From Thalassobaculum fulvum (GTDB lineage: Bacteria; Pseudomonadota; Alphaproteobacteria; Thalassobaculales; Thalassobaculaceae), in NCBI RefSeq assembly GCF_014652915.1, contig NZ_BMZS01000007.1, positions 186,001 through 250,000 of the forward strand: a stretch of 64,000 bases of DNA, in the 5' to 3' direction. Below the pieces are notes generated by a model. It saw only the letters and a program-made list of their open reading frames with translations, had not been told where the DNA came from and did no database searches. Positions 20,879-32,316 of this stretch are shown here, piece by piece (positions within the stretch are counted from its first letter, which is position 1; each line of letters begins with the position of its first letter). Both the position numbers and the translations under genes were made by a program.

Positions 20879-21391
20879 CTACCCTATCAGCGCGGCCGGG
20901 TCGGCCGCACGCGCCTCGACCAGATCGGCGATCGCGGCGACGTCGTTCAGGTCCAGCACCGGCCGCGGGCAGTCGGGCAGGGGAGCGTCGCTGGCGACCG
21001 CCACGACGGCGTCGTCGGACGGCCACAGCGGCGGCTTGCCGACGGCCGCGCGGTACACCTCCAGCTTCGGGTGGCCGGTGCGCTTGAAGCCCTCGATCAG
21101 CACGAAGTCGACCGGCGCCATGCGCGCCAGCAGCTCACCGAGCTCCGGCTCGGGGGCGCCGCGCAGCTCGTGCATCAGGGCGTACCGGGCGGCCGACCCG
21201 ATCATCACCTCGGTGGCGCCGGCCGCCCGGTGCTCGTAGCTGTCCTTGCCGGGCTGGTCGACGTCGAAGGCGTGATGGGCGTGCTTGACGGTCGACACGC
21301 GGTGCCCGCGCCCGACCAGTTCCGGGATCAGGCGGCACATCAGGGTCGTCTTGCCGCTTCCCGACCAACCTGCGAGCCCGAACACGCGCAT
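20879..21391 (-). CDS. mobB: Molybdopterin-guanine dinucleotide biosynthesis protein MobB
   Basis: 170-residue P-loop GTP-binding protein that assists conversion of Mo-molybdopterin to the MGD form. Walker A is GWSGSGKT (8-15), then STVKHAHHAFDVDQPGKDSY and FVLIEGFKRTGHPKLEVYR, all typical of MobB. GAGGA lies upstream of the ATG at 21391. No mobA was found in the window. First gene of the molybdenum-cofactor operon, divergent from the DUF2062 gene. Confidence 0.95.
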   Translation of the reverse strand: MRVFGLAGWSGSGKTTLMCRLIPELVGRGHRVSTVKHAHHAFDVDQPGKDSYEHRAAGATEVMIGSAARYALMHELRGAPEPELGELLARMAPVDFVLIEGFKRTGHPKLEVYRAAVGKPPLWPSDDAVVAVASDAPLPDCPRPVLDLNDVAAIADLVEARAADPAALIG

Positions 21392-21503
21392 GCCATTTCC
21401 TCGCCCGATCTTTACCCCATATTGACGGGGATATCGGATACGGTTGTTCCGCGCACACCGCAACTATACGCTCGCGCCCGAGCCCGAAACCCCGGAGCGT
21501 TTG

Positions 21504-22052
21504 TTGAAGGCCCTTTTCAAGCGAATCGTTACCAAGATCATGCGCCAGGCCCGGCGCATGACCCTGTCCAAGGGCGTCATCGCCCGCTCGATGGCCATGG
21601 GGATGGTGGTCGGGTTCTCGCCGACCGTCGGGCTGCAGATGGTGATCTGCCTGATCCTCATCCTGATCGTGAACCGGCTGGCCGGCCGCTACCTGTTCGA
21701 CATCGTGGTCTCGGTGGTGGGGACGCTGGTGGTCAACCCGCTCACCATGGTCCCGACCTACACGCTGTACTACGTGATCGGGTGCCGGGCGGTGACCTGC
21801 TCGACCGTCGTCGAGTTCCAGTCCGAGCATCAGGTGCACCAGATGCTCACGACCCTGGGCGACGGGGCGCTGGCGATCTTCATCGGAAGCCTGCCGTTCA
21901 TGATCGTCGGGGGCCCCGTCGGCTATTGGATCGGGCGCGGCATCGAGCGGTTCCTCGAGCGTCGGGTCGAGCGGCGGCAGGCGCGCCAGGTCCAGATGGC
22001 CAAGCGCCGGCGCGACGCCCGGCCGCAGCAGACGGTGGTGGAGAACGGCTGA
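21504..22052 (+). CDS. DUF2062 membrane protein
   Basis: 182-residue inner-membrane protein of the DUF2062 family. A basic N-terminus (MKALFKRIV) is followed by AMGMVVGFSPTVGLQMVICLIL, a second hydrophobic hairpin with VVGTLVVNPLTMVPTYTLYYVIG, a third near residue 125 and an Arg-rich C-terminus. Function unknown; members often lie near lipid or envelope genes, as here with pgsA. I choose a TTG start at 21504 because GGAG lies 6 bases upstream; a TTG at 21444 would add 20 residues but has no ribosome site. Confidence 0.75.
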   Translation: MKALFKRIVTKIMRQARRMTLSKGVIARSMAMGMVVGFSPTVGLQMVICLILILIVNRLAGRYLFDIVVSVVGTLVVNPLTMVPTYTLYYVIGCRAVTCSTVVEFQSEHQVHQMLTTLGDGALAIFIGSLPFMIVGGPVGYWIGRGIERFLERRVERRQARQVQMAKRRRDARPQQTVVENG

Positions 22053-22200
22053 ACGCCGAGTCGGCCCGGAGCGGCCGGGCGCCGGCCGCCGACCGGTCAC
22101 GGAAATCCGGCAGGACCGGCGCCCGATCGGTTTTGCCGACGGCGTCATGTACACTATGGTTCGGGCGAACGCCCATGCCGGCAACGGAGAACCGAGCGCG

Positions 22201-22806
22201 ATGCTCGCCCAGCTTCCGAACCTGCTGACGCTTTCGCGGATCCTGGTGCTTCCGCCGCTGATCGCATGCCTGTGGATCGGCGGCGAGACCTTCCGCTGGG
22301 TCGCGCTCGGGCTGTACGCGCTGGCCAGCATCACCGACTACCTCGACGGCTACCTGGCGCGGACCCTGAAGGCGCAGTCGGCGTTCGGCCGGCTGCTGGA
22401 CCCGATCGCCGACAAGCTGCTGGTCGGGGCGTGCCTGCTGATCCTGAGCGCGCTGCACTACATCTCGGGGTGGACCGTGCTGGCGGCGCTGGTGATCCTG
22501 CTGCGCGAGATCCTGGTTTCCGGGCTCCGGGAGTTCCTGGCCGAGATCCGCATCGGCATGCCGGTCAGCCGGCTCGCGAAGTGGAAGACCACCGTGCAGC
22601 TGCTGGCGATCGGCTTCCTGATCATCGGTGGCGACGCCCCGGCCTGGACCCGGGCGCAGCTGATCGGAGAGGTCGGGCTTTGGCTGGCGGCCGGATTCAC
22701 CCTGGTGACCGGTTGGGACTACCTGCGCTCCGGCCTCGGCCATCTGGCCGACCAGGACCGCGACCGGGTGAAGCCCGGCGTCAATCCGGCCCGGACCACG
22801 TCCTGA
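22201..22806 (+). CDS. pgsA: CDP-diacylglycerol-glycerol-3-phosphate phosphatidyltransferase
   Basis: 201-residue integral membrane enzyme that makes phosphatidylglycerophosphate, the first committed step to phosphatidylglycerol and cardiolipin. The CDP-alcohol phosphotransferase signature is complete: Asp46, Asp49-Gly50, Ala53-Arg54, Gly63, Asp67 and Asp71. The ATG at 22201 is preferred to an upstream ATG (22147) because the family N-terminus LPNLLTLSRI follows directly. It ends 14 bases from the converging uvrC stop. Confidence 0.94.
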   Translation: MLAQLPNLLTLSRILVLPPLIACLWIGGETFRWVALGLYALASITDYLDGYLARTLKAQSAFGRLLDPIADKLLVGACLLILSALHYISGWTVLAALVILLREILVSGLREFLAEIRIGMPVSRLAKWKTTVQLLAIGFLIIGGDAPAWTRAQLIGEVGLWLAAGFTLVTGWDYLRSGLGHLADQDRDRVKPGVNPARTTS

Positions 22807-22820
22807 CCGATCGGCCGGCC

Positions 22821-24770
<1,950 letters not shown>

Positions 24771-25134
24771 GGCTTGGTGATGGGCGTGCGCCGGGCTGCC
24801 GTCAAGCGCCGTCTGGCCGGAAGCAACGGGCGCGGATTTTCCACGGGAACGGTGGAGAACCATGTGGATAACCCTTGGGGTCAAACGCCGAGCCCTAGGA
24901 CTCCATGGGGATTCGCGACATTGCTTAATTTTTGGGCAATTCTTGTAACCCGTTGAATTTTAACATTTTGCTAGCTGCCCAATGTTAAGATCCTTTTACA
25001 GAAAGATAATTCCTTGACAGTGCTGTGACAGTCGCGTGACCGAAGGTGCCGTGTGAACAACTTGATGACGCTGACGCCGGAAGCTGCGTTGAATCTGCCT
25101 GTTTGGCGCCGATTCGCCTGTCAATCCGGGCGGT
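24771..25134. other. AT-rich 364-base intergenic region with nested inverted repeats
   Basis: This gap between the SDR stop and the uvrC start contains the most AT-rich patch seen here (about 24915-25015). Two inverted repeats interlock: ttgggca (24932-24938) with tgcccaa (24976-24982), and ttaacatt (24960-24967) with aatgttaa (24981-24988). A TTGACA hexamer is at 25014-25019, followed by gtgacag-type repeats. No protein gene is supported. It must hold the uvrC promoter on the minus strand; see also the DnaA box. Confidence 0.6.
24863..24871. promoter_or_regulatory. Consensus DnaA box
   Basis: tgtggataa is the exact complement of TTATCCACA. A weaker match, ttttccacg, lies at 24837-24845. The adjacent AT-rich segment fits either DnaA-controlled transcription or an origin-like site, but no other strong boxes and no origin-linked genes (dnaA, parAB, gidA, hemE) are seen nearby. 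Confidence 0.5.
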
Positions 25135-25914
25135 TCAGTCGCGCGGGGTGGCGTCGGTCGGCGGCGCCCACCAGAGGTGCTGGCCGCCGTCGACGGCGAT
25201 CATCTGGCCGGTGATCGAGCGGGCGTCGGCGAGATAGGCGACGGCGTCGGCGATCTCGGCCGGGTCGATCGCGCGGCGCAGCGGCAGCGACCGCGCCTGG
25301 GCGTCGAACGCTTCGGGATGCTGGCGGGCGTTCGGCAGGGTCGGCCCGGGACCGACGCCGCAGACCCGGATCCGCGGGGCCAGGTCGAGCGCCAGGGTCC
25401 GCGTCAGGCCGTGCAGCGCGACCTTGGTGACGGTGTAGGACAGGAACTCCTCGTTCGGATTCCAGACGCGCTGGTCCAGGATGTTGACGACCACGCCGTC
25501 GTTGTCGGCGGGCAGCAGGGCCGCGAAGCGCTGCATCAGCACCACCGGCGCCCGCAGGTTGGTCGCCATGTGCCGGTCCCAGCTGTCGCGGGTCATGGTG
25601 TCGAGCCGGTCGGGCTCGAACACCGAGGCGTTGTTGACCAGCAGGCCGATCGGCCCGAGCGCCTCCCGGGCCCGCCCGACCAGTCCCTCGACCTCGGCTT
25701 CCTCGGCAAGGTCGGCCGACAGCGTCACCGCCCGGCGCTGCCGCTCGCGGACGGCGGTGGCGGTCGCCTCGGCCTCGTCGCGGGACCGGCCGTAGTGCAC
25801 GGCGATGTCCCAGCCGGCCTCGGCCAGGCGCAGGGCGACCGCCCGCCCGACGCGCTTGCCGGCGCCGGTGACCAGGGCTGCGCGGGGAACGGGGCAGGGG
25901 TGGCGCTGCGTCAT
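25135..25914 (-). CDS. Short-chain dehydrogenase, pteridine reductase-like
   Basis: 259-residue NAD(P)-dependent SDR. The cofactor motif is TGAGKRVG (16-23), the T-G-x-x-x-R-x-G form seen in pteridine and dihydromonapterin reductases, and NNASVFEPD replaces the common NNAG. The catalytic Tyr and Lys are in SYTVTKVAL. Activity on a pterin is therefore plausible but inferred. It lies downstream of the antiporter gene (61 bases) and upstream of uvrC. Confidence 0.85.
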   Translation of the reverse strand: MTQRHPCPVPRAALVTGAGKRVGRAVALRLAEAGWDIAVHYGRSRDEAEATATAVRERQRRAVTLSADLAEEAEVEGLVGRAREALGPIGLLVNNASVFEPDRLDTMTRDSWDRHMATNLRAPVVLMQRFAALLPADNDGVVVNILDQRVWNPNEEFLSYTVTKVALHGLTRTLALDLAPRIRVCGVGPGPTLPNARQHPEAFDAQARSLPLRRAIDPAEIADAVAYLADARSITGQMIAVDGGQHLWWAPPTDATPRD

Positions 25915-25975
25915 GTCGTTAACCTGACGCCGGATGGCGCAACGTCAAGCGCTTGCACGGGCTGGTCCGGAGCGG

Positions 25976-26962
25976 TCAGTTGGCGGCCATGTCGAAAGCC
26001 GATGCCCAGGCGCCGGCCGGCAGGAACTGCTCGGTGATGAACAGGGCGTATCCGAGGAAGAACAGCACGGCCCAGGGCCGGTTGAAGGCCGGGAGCCGGA
26101 TCGCCAGGGCGACGAACCCGACGGTGACCGCCGCCATGATCCACAGATCGGCGGACAGCACCTCGGGCGGGATTGCCAGCGGCTGGACCATCGCGACGAC
26201 GCCGAGGATGCCGAGCGTGTTGAAGATGTTGGACCCGATGATGTTGCCGAGGGCCACGTCGGAGTGCCGGCGCATGGCGGCGACCACGGTGGTCGCCAAC
26301 TCGGGCAGGGAGGTTCCGACCGCGACCACGGTCACGCCGATCACGGTCTCGGAGATGCCGGCGACCTGCGCCACCGCGATGGCGCCGTCGACCAGCAGGC
26401 GTGCGCCGGCGAGCACCGCAATCAGCCCGCCGATCGTATAGGCCGCGCTGCGCCACAGGCTGGTCGGCAGCTGGTCGAATTCGGCGACTTCCTTGGCGTG
26501 CAGGCTCTCGTCCCCGGATCGCCGCTCCTCGCGGTAGCAGTACAGCAGGTAGCCGATCAGCAGGACCAGCATCAGGACGGCGTGCCAGCGCTCGATCATG
26601 CCGTGGAGGCCGGCCGCCACGAACAGCACGGTACCGAGCAGCAGCACCAGCCCGTCGCGCTTCAGAGGGGCGCCGCGGCACACGAACGGGGTGACGACGC
26701 CGACCGTGCCGATCATCAGCAGGATGTTGGCGATGTTCGAGCCGATCACGTTGCCGATGGCGATGCCCGGCGAGCCGTGCAGCGCGGCCTTCAGGCTGAC
26801 GAACAGTTCCGGCGCCGAGGTTCCGAAGGCGATGACGGTGAGGCCGATGACGTGCGGGCTGACCCGGGCCCGTCGGGCCATGGCGACGGCGCCGCGAATC
26901 ATCACCTCGGCACCGAGCAGAAGCAGGACGAGTCCGGCAAAGATCCAGGCGGCAGAGATCAT
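25976..26962 (-). CDS. Calcium/sodium antiporter (CaCA family, YrbG-like)
   Basis: 328-residue membrane protein with two homologous halves. The alpha-1 repeat is GTSAPELFVSLKAAL plus GNVIGSNIANILL; the alpha-2 repeat is GTSLPELATTVVAAM plus GNIIGSNIFNTLGILG. Together they form the cation-binding core of Na+/Ca2+ exchangers. About ten transmembrane segments. The ATG at 26962 starts at the first hydrophobic helix; an in-frame TTG at 27112 only adds an Arg/Pro-rich stretch. It is divergent from the Kef-type gene across a 240-base gap. Confidence 0.93.
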   Translation of the reverse strand: MISAAWIFAGLVLLLLGAEVMIRGAVAMARRARVSPHVIGLTVIAFGTSAPELFVSLKAALHGSPGIAIGNVIGSNIANILLMIGTVGVVTPFVCRGAPLKRDGLVLLLGTVLFVAAGLHGMIERWHAVLMLVLLIGYLLYCYREERRSGDESLHAKEVAEFDQLPTSLWRSAAYTIGGLIAVLAGARLLVDGAIAVAQVAGISETVIGVTVVAVGTSLPELATTVVAAMRRHSDVALGNIIGSNIFNTLGILGVVAMVQPLAIPPEVLSADLWIMAAVTVGFVALAIRLPAFNRPWAVLFFLGYALFITEQFLPAGAWASAFDMAAN

Positions 26963-27202
26963 CGCGGCGACGGGCCCCCGGCATCGGCGGCGCTTCGGAG
27001 ATGCACTCGGTCGCGTCGGTTGTCGATGATCATTGCCGGCCGTCGGTGGAAGGGCCGGCGCACGACGACGCCAGCATGGGACCAGTTGTGGTGATTCTTT
27101 GCCACATTTCAATGTGTCCGTCGGCTGAATTCGTCTGACGTCTGGCCGCTCGTCGGCCGGCGGGCTAGGGTTGAGGGACTGTCATTCGACCGGAGGAAGG
27201 CG

Positions 27203-29347
27203 GTGGAGACCCTGCTGAGCGCGTTCGGCGGGATGCCGGTGGACGGCCACGGCGGCACGATCGGCGACGCGCTGGTTTTCCTGGCGGCGGCCGTGCTGGT
27301 CGCACCGTTGCTCCGGCGCCTGAAGTTCAGCCTGGTCCTCGGTTACCTGGCCGCGGGGGCGGTGATCGGCCCGCATGCCCTCGGCATGGTCGACGACGTC
27401 GACGCGACCCGCGAGCTCGCCGATATCGGCGTGGTGTTCCTGCTGTTCGCGATCGGCCTGGAGCTGTCGCTGGAACGCCTGAAGGTAATGCGTCGGCTGG
27501 TGTTCGGCCTGGGGGCGGCCCAGGTCGCCGCCACCGCCGTGCTGATCGCGGCCGCCGGCGTGGCGCTTGGCTACGGCGCGGCCACCGTCGCGGTGGTCGG
27601 CGCGTCGCTGGCGCTGTCGTCGACCGCGTTCGTCCTGCAGCTCATGACCGAGCGCGGCGAGCTGGCCACCCGACACGGCCGCGCGGCGTTCGCGGTGCTG
27701 CTGTTCCAGGACCTCGCCGTGGTGCCGATCCTGGTGGTGGTCCCGCTGATCGCCGGCGGCGGCGACGGCGAGTCGATCGCGTTGGCCCTGTCGATCGCCC
27801 TGCTGAAGGCGCTGGCGGCGCTGGCGGTGATCGTGATCGCCGGCCGCCAGCTGCTGCGCCCGCTCTATCACATCATCGCCGCCGCCAACGCGCCCGAGGT
27901 GTTCACGGCGATGACCCTGCTGGTGGTGCTCGGCATCGGCTGGGCGACCCAGATGGTCGGCCTGTCGATGGCGCTGGGCGCGTTTCTGGCCGGGCTGCTG
28001 CTGTCGGAGAGCGAGTTCCGCCATCAGGTCGAGGCCGATATCGAGCCGTTCCGCGGCATCCTGCTCGGCCTGTTCTTCATGACCGTCGGGATGACGGTCG
28101 ACCTCGGGCTGGCGCTGCGCGAGTCCCTGACCGTGCTGGGCTTCCTGGCCGGCCTGGTCGGCCTGAAGCTGGCGGTGGTGTTCGGCCTGGTACTGGCGTT
28201 CCGGATGCCGTTCGCGACCGCGCTCAGGACCGGCGCGCTGCTCGCCCAGGGCGGCGAGTTCGCCTTCGTGATCCTCGGCCTCGCGGACTCGCATGCCCTG
28301 ATCTCCGACGGGCTCAGCGACCTGCTGTTCCTGGTGGTCGCCATCAGCATGGCCACCACGCCGCTGGTGGTGGCCCTGGTCGGGCGCCTCGCCGACCTGC
28401 TGGAGCACCGTCAGAACCAGGCGATGGGCGCCGCCGACCACAGCGTCGCGGAACTCGAGGGTCACGTGATCATCGCCGGGTTCGGCCGGGTCGGCCGCAC
28501 CGTCGCCCGGCTGCTCGACGCCAAGCTGGTGCCCTACGTGGCGCTCGACACCGACGCCCAGCGGGTGCGCGAGGGCCGGCGGGCCGGGCAGCCGGTGTTC
28601 TACGGGGACGCCAGCCGGCACGAGGTCCTGCGGCGCCTCGGCGGCGAGCGGGCCCAGGCGGTGGTCGTTACCCTGACCACCAGCGGGCAGGGGGTCGACC
28701 GCACCGTCGCCTACCTGAAGGCCCGGTTCCCGGAACTGCCGGTCTACGCCCGGGCGCGCGACCCGCTGCACGCCCGCCGGCTGGAGGAGCTGGGGGCCGA
28801 GGGAACCGTGCTGGAGACCCTGGAGGCCAGCCTGCAGCTCGGCGGCGAGGTGCTGCGGCGCACCGGCGCCCACTGGCGCGACATCGAGGAGCTGATCCGC
28901 CAGCTCCGCTTCGTCGACGGCATCTCCGACCCGATCGGCGTGCGCCCGGCCGGCGAGGGCGAGCCGGCGGCGCCGCCGGCCGACCCGGTGCTGGCGGCCG
29001 CCATGTTCGCCGAGGAGGAGGAGCGCCAGGAGGAGGCGGAGCGGGCCGAGGCGGCGGAAGTCGAGGCTGACGTTGCCCGAACCGCGGAGGCCCGAACCGC
29101 GGATGCCCGAACCGCGGATGCCGGAACAGCGGACGCCGCGACGGCAGACGGCGGAGCGGCGGACACCGCGCCGATGCCCCCGCCGGGCGGCCGCGCGGCT
29201 GCCACTGCCGCGGCGGCGGACGAGGCACGGGCCGATCCGGCGGTCGGGCAGGACCTGGCGGCTCGGGAAACGGCCGGCAGCGAGGAAGCCGACCCGGCGG
29301 ACGATCGCGGCCCGCGCGCACCGGACCGGCGGCTGACGGCCGGCTGA
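27203..29347 (+). CDS. CPA2-family K+/H+ antiporter (KefB/KefC-like) with RCK domain
   Basis: 714 residues: about 12 transmembrane segments (1-385) of the monovalent cation:proton antiporter-2 family, with LALSSTAFVLQL and the segment GAFLAGLLLSESEF, then an RCK/TrkA-N nucleotide-binding domain beginning HVIIAGFGRVGRT near residue 423. Kef-type proteins release K+ with H+ uptake. The C-terminal ~110 residues are an Ala/Glu/Asp-rich tail containing decaying 5-residue repeats. The GTG start has GGAGGAAGG just upstream. The stop is separated from the converging uvrB stop by one base. Confidence 0.92.
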   Translation: METLLSAFGGMPVDGHGGTIGDALVFLAAAVLVAPLLRRLKFSLVLGYLAAGAVIGPHALGMVDDVDATRELADIGVVFLLFAIGLELSLERLKVMRRLVFGLGAAQVAATAVLIAAAGVALGYGAATVAVVGASLALSSTAFVLQLMTERGELATRHGRAAFAVLLFQDLAVVPILVVVPLIAGGGDGESIALALSIALLKALAALAVIVIAGRQLLRPLYHIIAAANAPEVFTAMTLLVVLGIGWATQMVGLSMALGAFLAGLLLSESEFRHQVEADIEPFRGILLGLFFMTVGMTVDLGLALRESLTVLGFLAGLVGLKLAVVFGLVLAFRMPFATALRTGALLAQGGEFAFVILGLADSHALISDGLSDLLFLVVAISMATTPLVVALVGRLADLLEHRQNQAMGAADHSVAELEGHVIIAGFGRVGRTVARLLDAKLVPYVALDTDAQRVREGRRAGQPVFYGDASRHEVLRRLGGERAQAVVVTLTTSGQGVDRTVAYLKARFPELPVYARARDPLHARRLEELGAEGTVLETLEASLQLGGEVLRRTGAHWRDIEELIRQLRFVDGISDPIGVRPAGEGEPAAPPADPVLAAAMFAEEEERQEEAERAEAAEVEADVARTAEARTADARTADAGTADAATADGGAADTAPMPPPGGRAAATAAAADEARADPAVGQDLAARETAGSEEADPADDRGPRAPDRRLTAG
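29075..29164 (+). repeat. 15-bp tandem repeat in the antiporter tail
   Basis: Six units of 15 bp encode residues 625-654. The first three units are nearly exact (gcccgaaccgcgga(g/t)) and the last three diverge stepwise. The protein reads ARTAE, ARTAD, ARTAD, AGTAD, AATAD, GGAAD. The in-frame unit length keeps the gene open while copy number can change. Confidence 0.85.
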
Positions 29348-29348
29348 C

Positions 29349-31550
29349 CTACCGCCCCCGCCTGGGCCGCCGGCCGCCGCCCTTCTTCTCCGGCGGCCGC
29401 CCGCTGGGCGGCTGGATCGGCACCTTGAGCCTGACGACGGCGCCCTTCGGCAGCGGCTTGCCCTCGGTGGTCATGCCGAGCTCGGCCGCCTCCAGGCGCT
29501 TGATCTCGTCGCGGATGCGGGCCGCCTCCTCGAACTCGAGGTCGGCGGCGGCGGCCTTCATGCGGGCTTCCAGCTCCTCGATGATCTGGCGGATCGGCTT
29601 GTCGACCAGTTCGCCTTCCTCGGCGCCGGTGTCGACCGTGACGTGGTCGCCGCGCTCGTAGACGCTGGAGAGGATGTCGCCGATGTTCTTCTTCACGCTC
29701 TCCGGCGTGATGCCGTGCGCCGCGTTGTACTCCATCTGGCGTTGGCGCCGACGCTCGGTCTCGCCGATCGCATAGTCCAGGCTGGCGGTCATCTGGTCGG
29801 CGTACAGCAGCACCCGGCCGTCGACGTTGCGCGCCGCCCGGCCGATGGTCTGGATCAGCGAGGTCTTGGAGCGCAGGTAGCCCTCCTTGTCGGCGTCCAG
29901 GATGCAGACCAGCGCGCATTCCGGGATGTCGAGCCCCTCGCGCAGCAGGTTGATGCCGATCAGCACGTCGAACACCCCGAGCCGCAGGTCGCGGATGATT
30001 TCGATGCGCTCCAGGGTCTCCACGTCGGAGTGGATGTAGCGCACCTTGATGCCGGCCTCGTTCATGTACTCGGTCAGCGCCTCGGCCATCTTCTTGGTCA
30101 GCACCGTGATCAGCACCCGGTGGCCGCGGGCGGCGGCGTCCTGGCACTCGGCGATCACGTCGTCGACCTGGTTCTTGGTAGGCCGGATCTCGCACACCGG
30201 GTCGATCAGCCCGGTCGGCCGCACCACCTGCTCGACGAACACGCCGCCGGTGCGGTCCAGTTCCCACGGCCCCGGGGTCGCCGAGACGAACACCGTCTGC
30301 GGCCGCATGTCCTCCCACTCCTCGAACTTGAGCGGGCGGTTGTCCATGCAGGACGGCAGCCGGAAGCCGTACTCCGAGAGCGTGTACTTGCGGGCGTAGT
30401 CGCCCTTGTACATGCCGCCGATCTGCGGAACCGTGACGTGGCTCTCGTCGACGATCAGCAGGGCGTTCTCGGGCAGGTACTCGAACAGGGTCGGCGGCGG
30501 CTCGCCGGGATTGCGGCCCGAGAGATAGCGCGAGTAGTTCTCGATACCGGCGCACGAGCCGGTCGCCTCGATCATCTCCATGTCGAACGTCGTGCGCTGC
30601 TCCAGGCGCTGCGCCTCCAGCAGCTTGCCGGCCCGGTTCAGCTCGTCGAGCCGCTGCTTCAGCTCCGCCTTGATCAGCCGAGCCGCCTGCTGGAGGGTCG
30701 GCTTCGGGGTGACGTAGTGCGAGTTCGCGAACACCCGGACCTGCTCCAGGCTCGCGGTCCTCTCGCCGGTCAGCGGGTCGAACTCCTGGATCGCCTCCAG
30801 CTCGTCGCCGAACAGCGACAGCCGCCACGCCCGATCCTCCAGGTGGGCCGGGAAGATCTCCAGGCTGTCGCCGCGCACCCGGAAGGTGCCGCGGTGGAAG
30901 CTGGCGTCGTTGCGCTTGTACTGGAGCTCGACCAGCCGGCGCATCAGCTCGGTGCGGTCGACGATCGCCCCGACCTTCAGGTTGACCGTCATCTTGCCGT
31001 AGGTCTCGACCGCGCCGATACCGTAGATGCACGACACCGATGCGACGATGATGACGTCGTCGCGCTCCAGCAGCGCGCGGGTCGCCGAGTGCCGCATCCG
31101 GTCGATCTGCTCGTTCACCGACGCCTCCTTCTCGACGAAGGTGTCGGTGCGCGGGACATAGGCCTCGGGCTGGTAGTAGTCGTAGTAGGAGACGAAGTAC
31201 TCGACCGCGTTGTGCGGGAAGAAGCTCTTCATCTCGCCGTACAGCTGGGCGGCGAGCGTCTTGTTCGGGGCCAGGATCAGGGTCGGCCGCTTCACCGCCT
31301 GGATGACGTGGGCGATGGTGAAGGTCTTGCCGGAGCCGGTGACCCCGAGCAGCACCTGGTCGAGCTCGTCGGCCCGGATGCCGGCGGTCAGCTCCTCGAT
31401 GGCGCGCGGCTGGTCGCCGGCCGGCGCGAACTCCGACACCACCTGGAACGGCACGCCGGCGTCCTGGCGGGCGACGTCGGACTTGAGGTCGGGGGCGACC
31501 GCGCCGTGCAGCGGGGCCGGCCGTTCGCGCTCGGCGGTCTGGGTGCTCAT
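29349..31550 (-). CDS. uvrB: Excinuclease ABC subunit B
   Basis: 733-residue damage-verifying helicase of nucleotide excision repair. Motifs: GVTGSGKT (Walker A), the beta-hairpin region [22 protein letters not shown] (Walker B region), SATPGPWEL, and the C-terminal helicase motifs with [13 protein letters not shown] and QTIGRAARN, then a UVR domain ([17 protein letters not shown]) that contacts UvrC. A short basic tail ([10 protein letters not shown]) follows. Immediately upstream of the ATG lies a LexA-type box. Confidence 0.97.
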   Translation of the reverse strand: MSTQTAERERPAPLHGAVAPDLKSDVARQDAGVPFQVVSEFAPAGDQPRAIEELTAGIRADELDQVLLGVTGSGKTFTIAHVIQAVKRPTLILAPNKTLAAQLYGEMKSFFPHNAVEYFVSYYDYYQPEAYVPRTDTFVEKEASVNEQIDRMRHSATRALLERDDVIIVASVSCIYGIGAVETYGKMTVNLKVGAIVDRTELMRRLVELQYKRNDASFHRGTFRVRGDSLEIFPAHLEDRAWRLSLFGDELEAIQEFDPLTGERTASLEQVRVFANSHYVTPKPTLQQAARLIKAELKQRLDELNRAGKLLEAQRLEQRTTFDMEMIEATGSCAGIENYSRYLSGRNPGEPPPTLFEYLPENALLIVDESHVTVPQIGGMYKGDYARKYTLSEYGFRLPSCMDNRPLKFEEWEDMRPQTVFVSATPGPWELDRTGGVFVEQVVRPTGLIDPVCEIRPTKNQVDDVIAECQDAAARGHRVLITVLTKKMAEALTEYMNEAGIKVRYIHSDVETLERIEIIRDLRLGVFDVLIGINLLREGLDIPECALVCILDADKEGYLRSKTSLIQTIGRAARNVDGRVLLYADQMTASLDYAIGETERRRQRQMEYNAAHGITPESVKKNIGDILSSVYERGDHVTVDTGAEEGELVDKPIRQIIEELEARMKAAAADLEFEEAARIRDEIKRLEAAELGMTTEGKPLPKGAVVRLKVPIQPPSGRPPEKKGGGRRPRRGR

Positions 31551-31555
31551 GGTGG

Positions 31556-31570
31556 GAACATAGAGCGAAC
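31556..31570 (-). promoter_or_regulatory. LexA-type SOS box upstream of uvrB
   Basis: On the minus strand GTTC-N7-GTTC (spacer gctctat), the alphaproteobacterial LexA direct repeat, ends 5 bases before the uvrB ATG. Its position over the start region of a repair gene supports SOS control of uvrB. It leaves little room for a leader, so the mRNA may be nearly leaderless. Confidence 0.75.
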
Positions 31571-31608
31571 GGCGGGCGGGCGAAAGTCCCCCGGTGGCGG
31601 ACCGCCTG

Positions 31609-32094
31609 CTACTCGTAATGCCGCATCACCAGGTCGAGCAGGGCGCGCTGCTGGTCGGTGTCGGCATCGTCGGACCGGAAGCGGACGTGCAGCCGGTCGC
31701 CGCTCGCCCCGACCACCTCGGCCTCGATCCAGCCGGCCGGCGGGACGGCGATCCGCAGCACGGTGCCGGCAGCGAGCTGCTCGTCGGTGACAAGCCCGAC
31801 GCCGCCCACCGAGATGTCGACGATCGCCGCATCGAGCTCGCGGTCGTCGACCATCAGGGCGGTGCCGATGGTCTCCGGAACCCGCATGTGGGCGCGGCGG
31901 CCTCCGGGGCGCGGCAGGTCGAGCAGAAGCCGGACCTCGCCGATTTCCCGGGCGGCCGCTGCCAGGGCCGCGGCAACGTCGAGATCGGAGGTCCGGGCAA
32001 TCAGGTTGCGGAGGGCCTCCTGTACGCCGGCCAGACGAGCCGACGGCAAGTGTCCGGTTTCCGGCGGATGTCCGGTTTCGTCTGCCTCGCTCAT
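31609..32094 (-). CDS. PilZ-domain protein
   Basis: 161 residues. The N-terminal ~60 residues are helical; the C-terminal half is a PilZ domain with the c-di-GMP contact motifs R66-R-A-H-M-R71 and D93-I-S-V-G-G98. PilZ proteins sense cyclic di-GMP and alter motility, exopolysaccharide or other outputs. The ATG at 32094 has a strong GGGAGGAA site. It lies just upstream of uvrB on the same strand but probably forms a separate unit because of the uvrB operator between them. Confidence 0.85.
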   Translation of the reverse strand: MSEADETGHPPETGHLPSARLAGVQEALRNLIARTSDLDVAAALAAAAREIGEVRLLLDLPRPGGRRAHMRVPETIGTALMVDDRELDAAIVDISVGGVGLVTDEQLAAGTVLRIAVPPAGWIEAEVVGASGDRLHVRFRSDDADTDQQRALLDLVMRHYE

Positions 32095-32316
32095 GCGTTC
32101 CTCCCGGCCGGTTCGGGCCTCTGCCGCGCCCGTCGGCGCGCGTCGATGCGCGTTCCGACAGGCGCGCAGGATCGCCTTACCCCGGCGGATCGGCAACACA
32201 CCGATTGCGGCGTCGCGATCCGTCGCGATCCGTCGCGCCGTCAACCGGGTTCCGTTCCGACCGGCCCCCGGTCTATAGCTGACTGGATTTCGCCACCATC
32301 GAGTCGAGGAACCCGC

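Noticed and set aside
21444-21503. Longer DUF2062 start at a TTG codon
   Set aside because: No ribosome site precedes it and the added residues are not conserved-looking; TTG 21504 has GGAG at 6-base spacing.
25053-25230. Short plus-strand frame after TTGACA (GTG start, about 55 codons)
   Set aside because: It has AAGG at good spacing but runs into the SDR gene on the opposite strand, with Arg-rich translation and no recognisable pattern.
32211-32237. Tandem cgtcgcgatc repeat upstream of the GNAT gene
   Set aside because: Only two full copies of a 10-base unit in GC-rich DNA; too little to call an operator.
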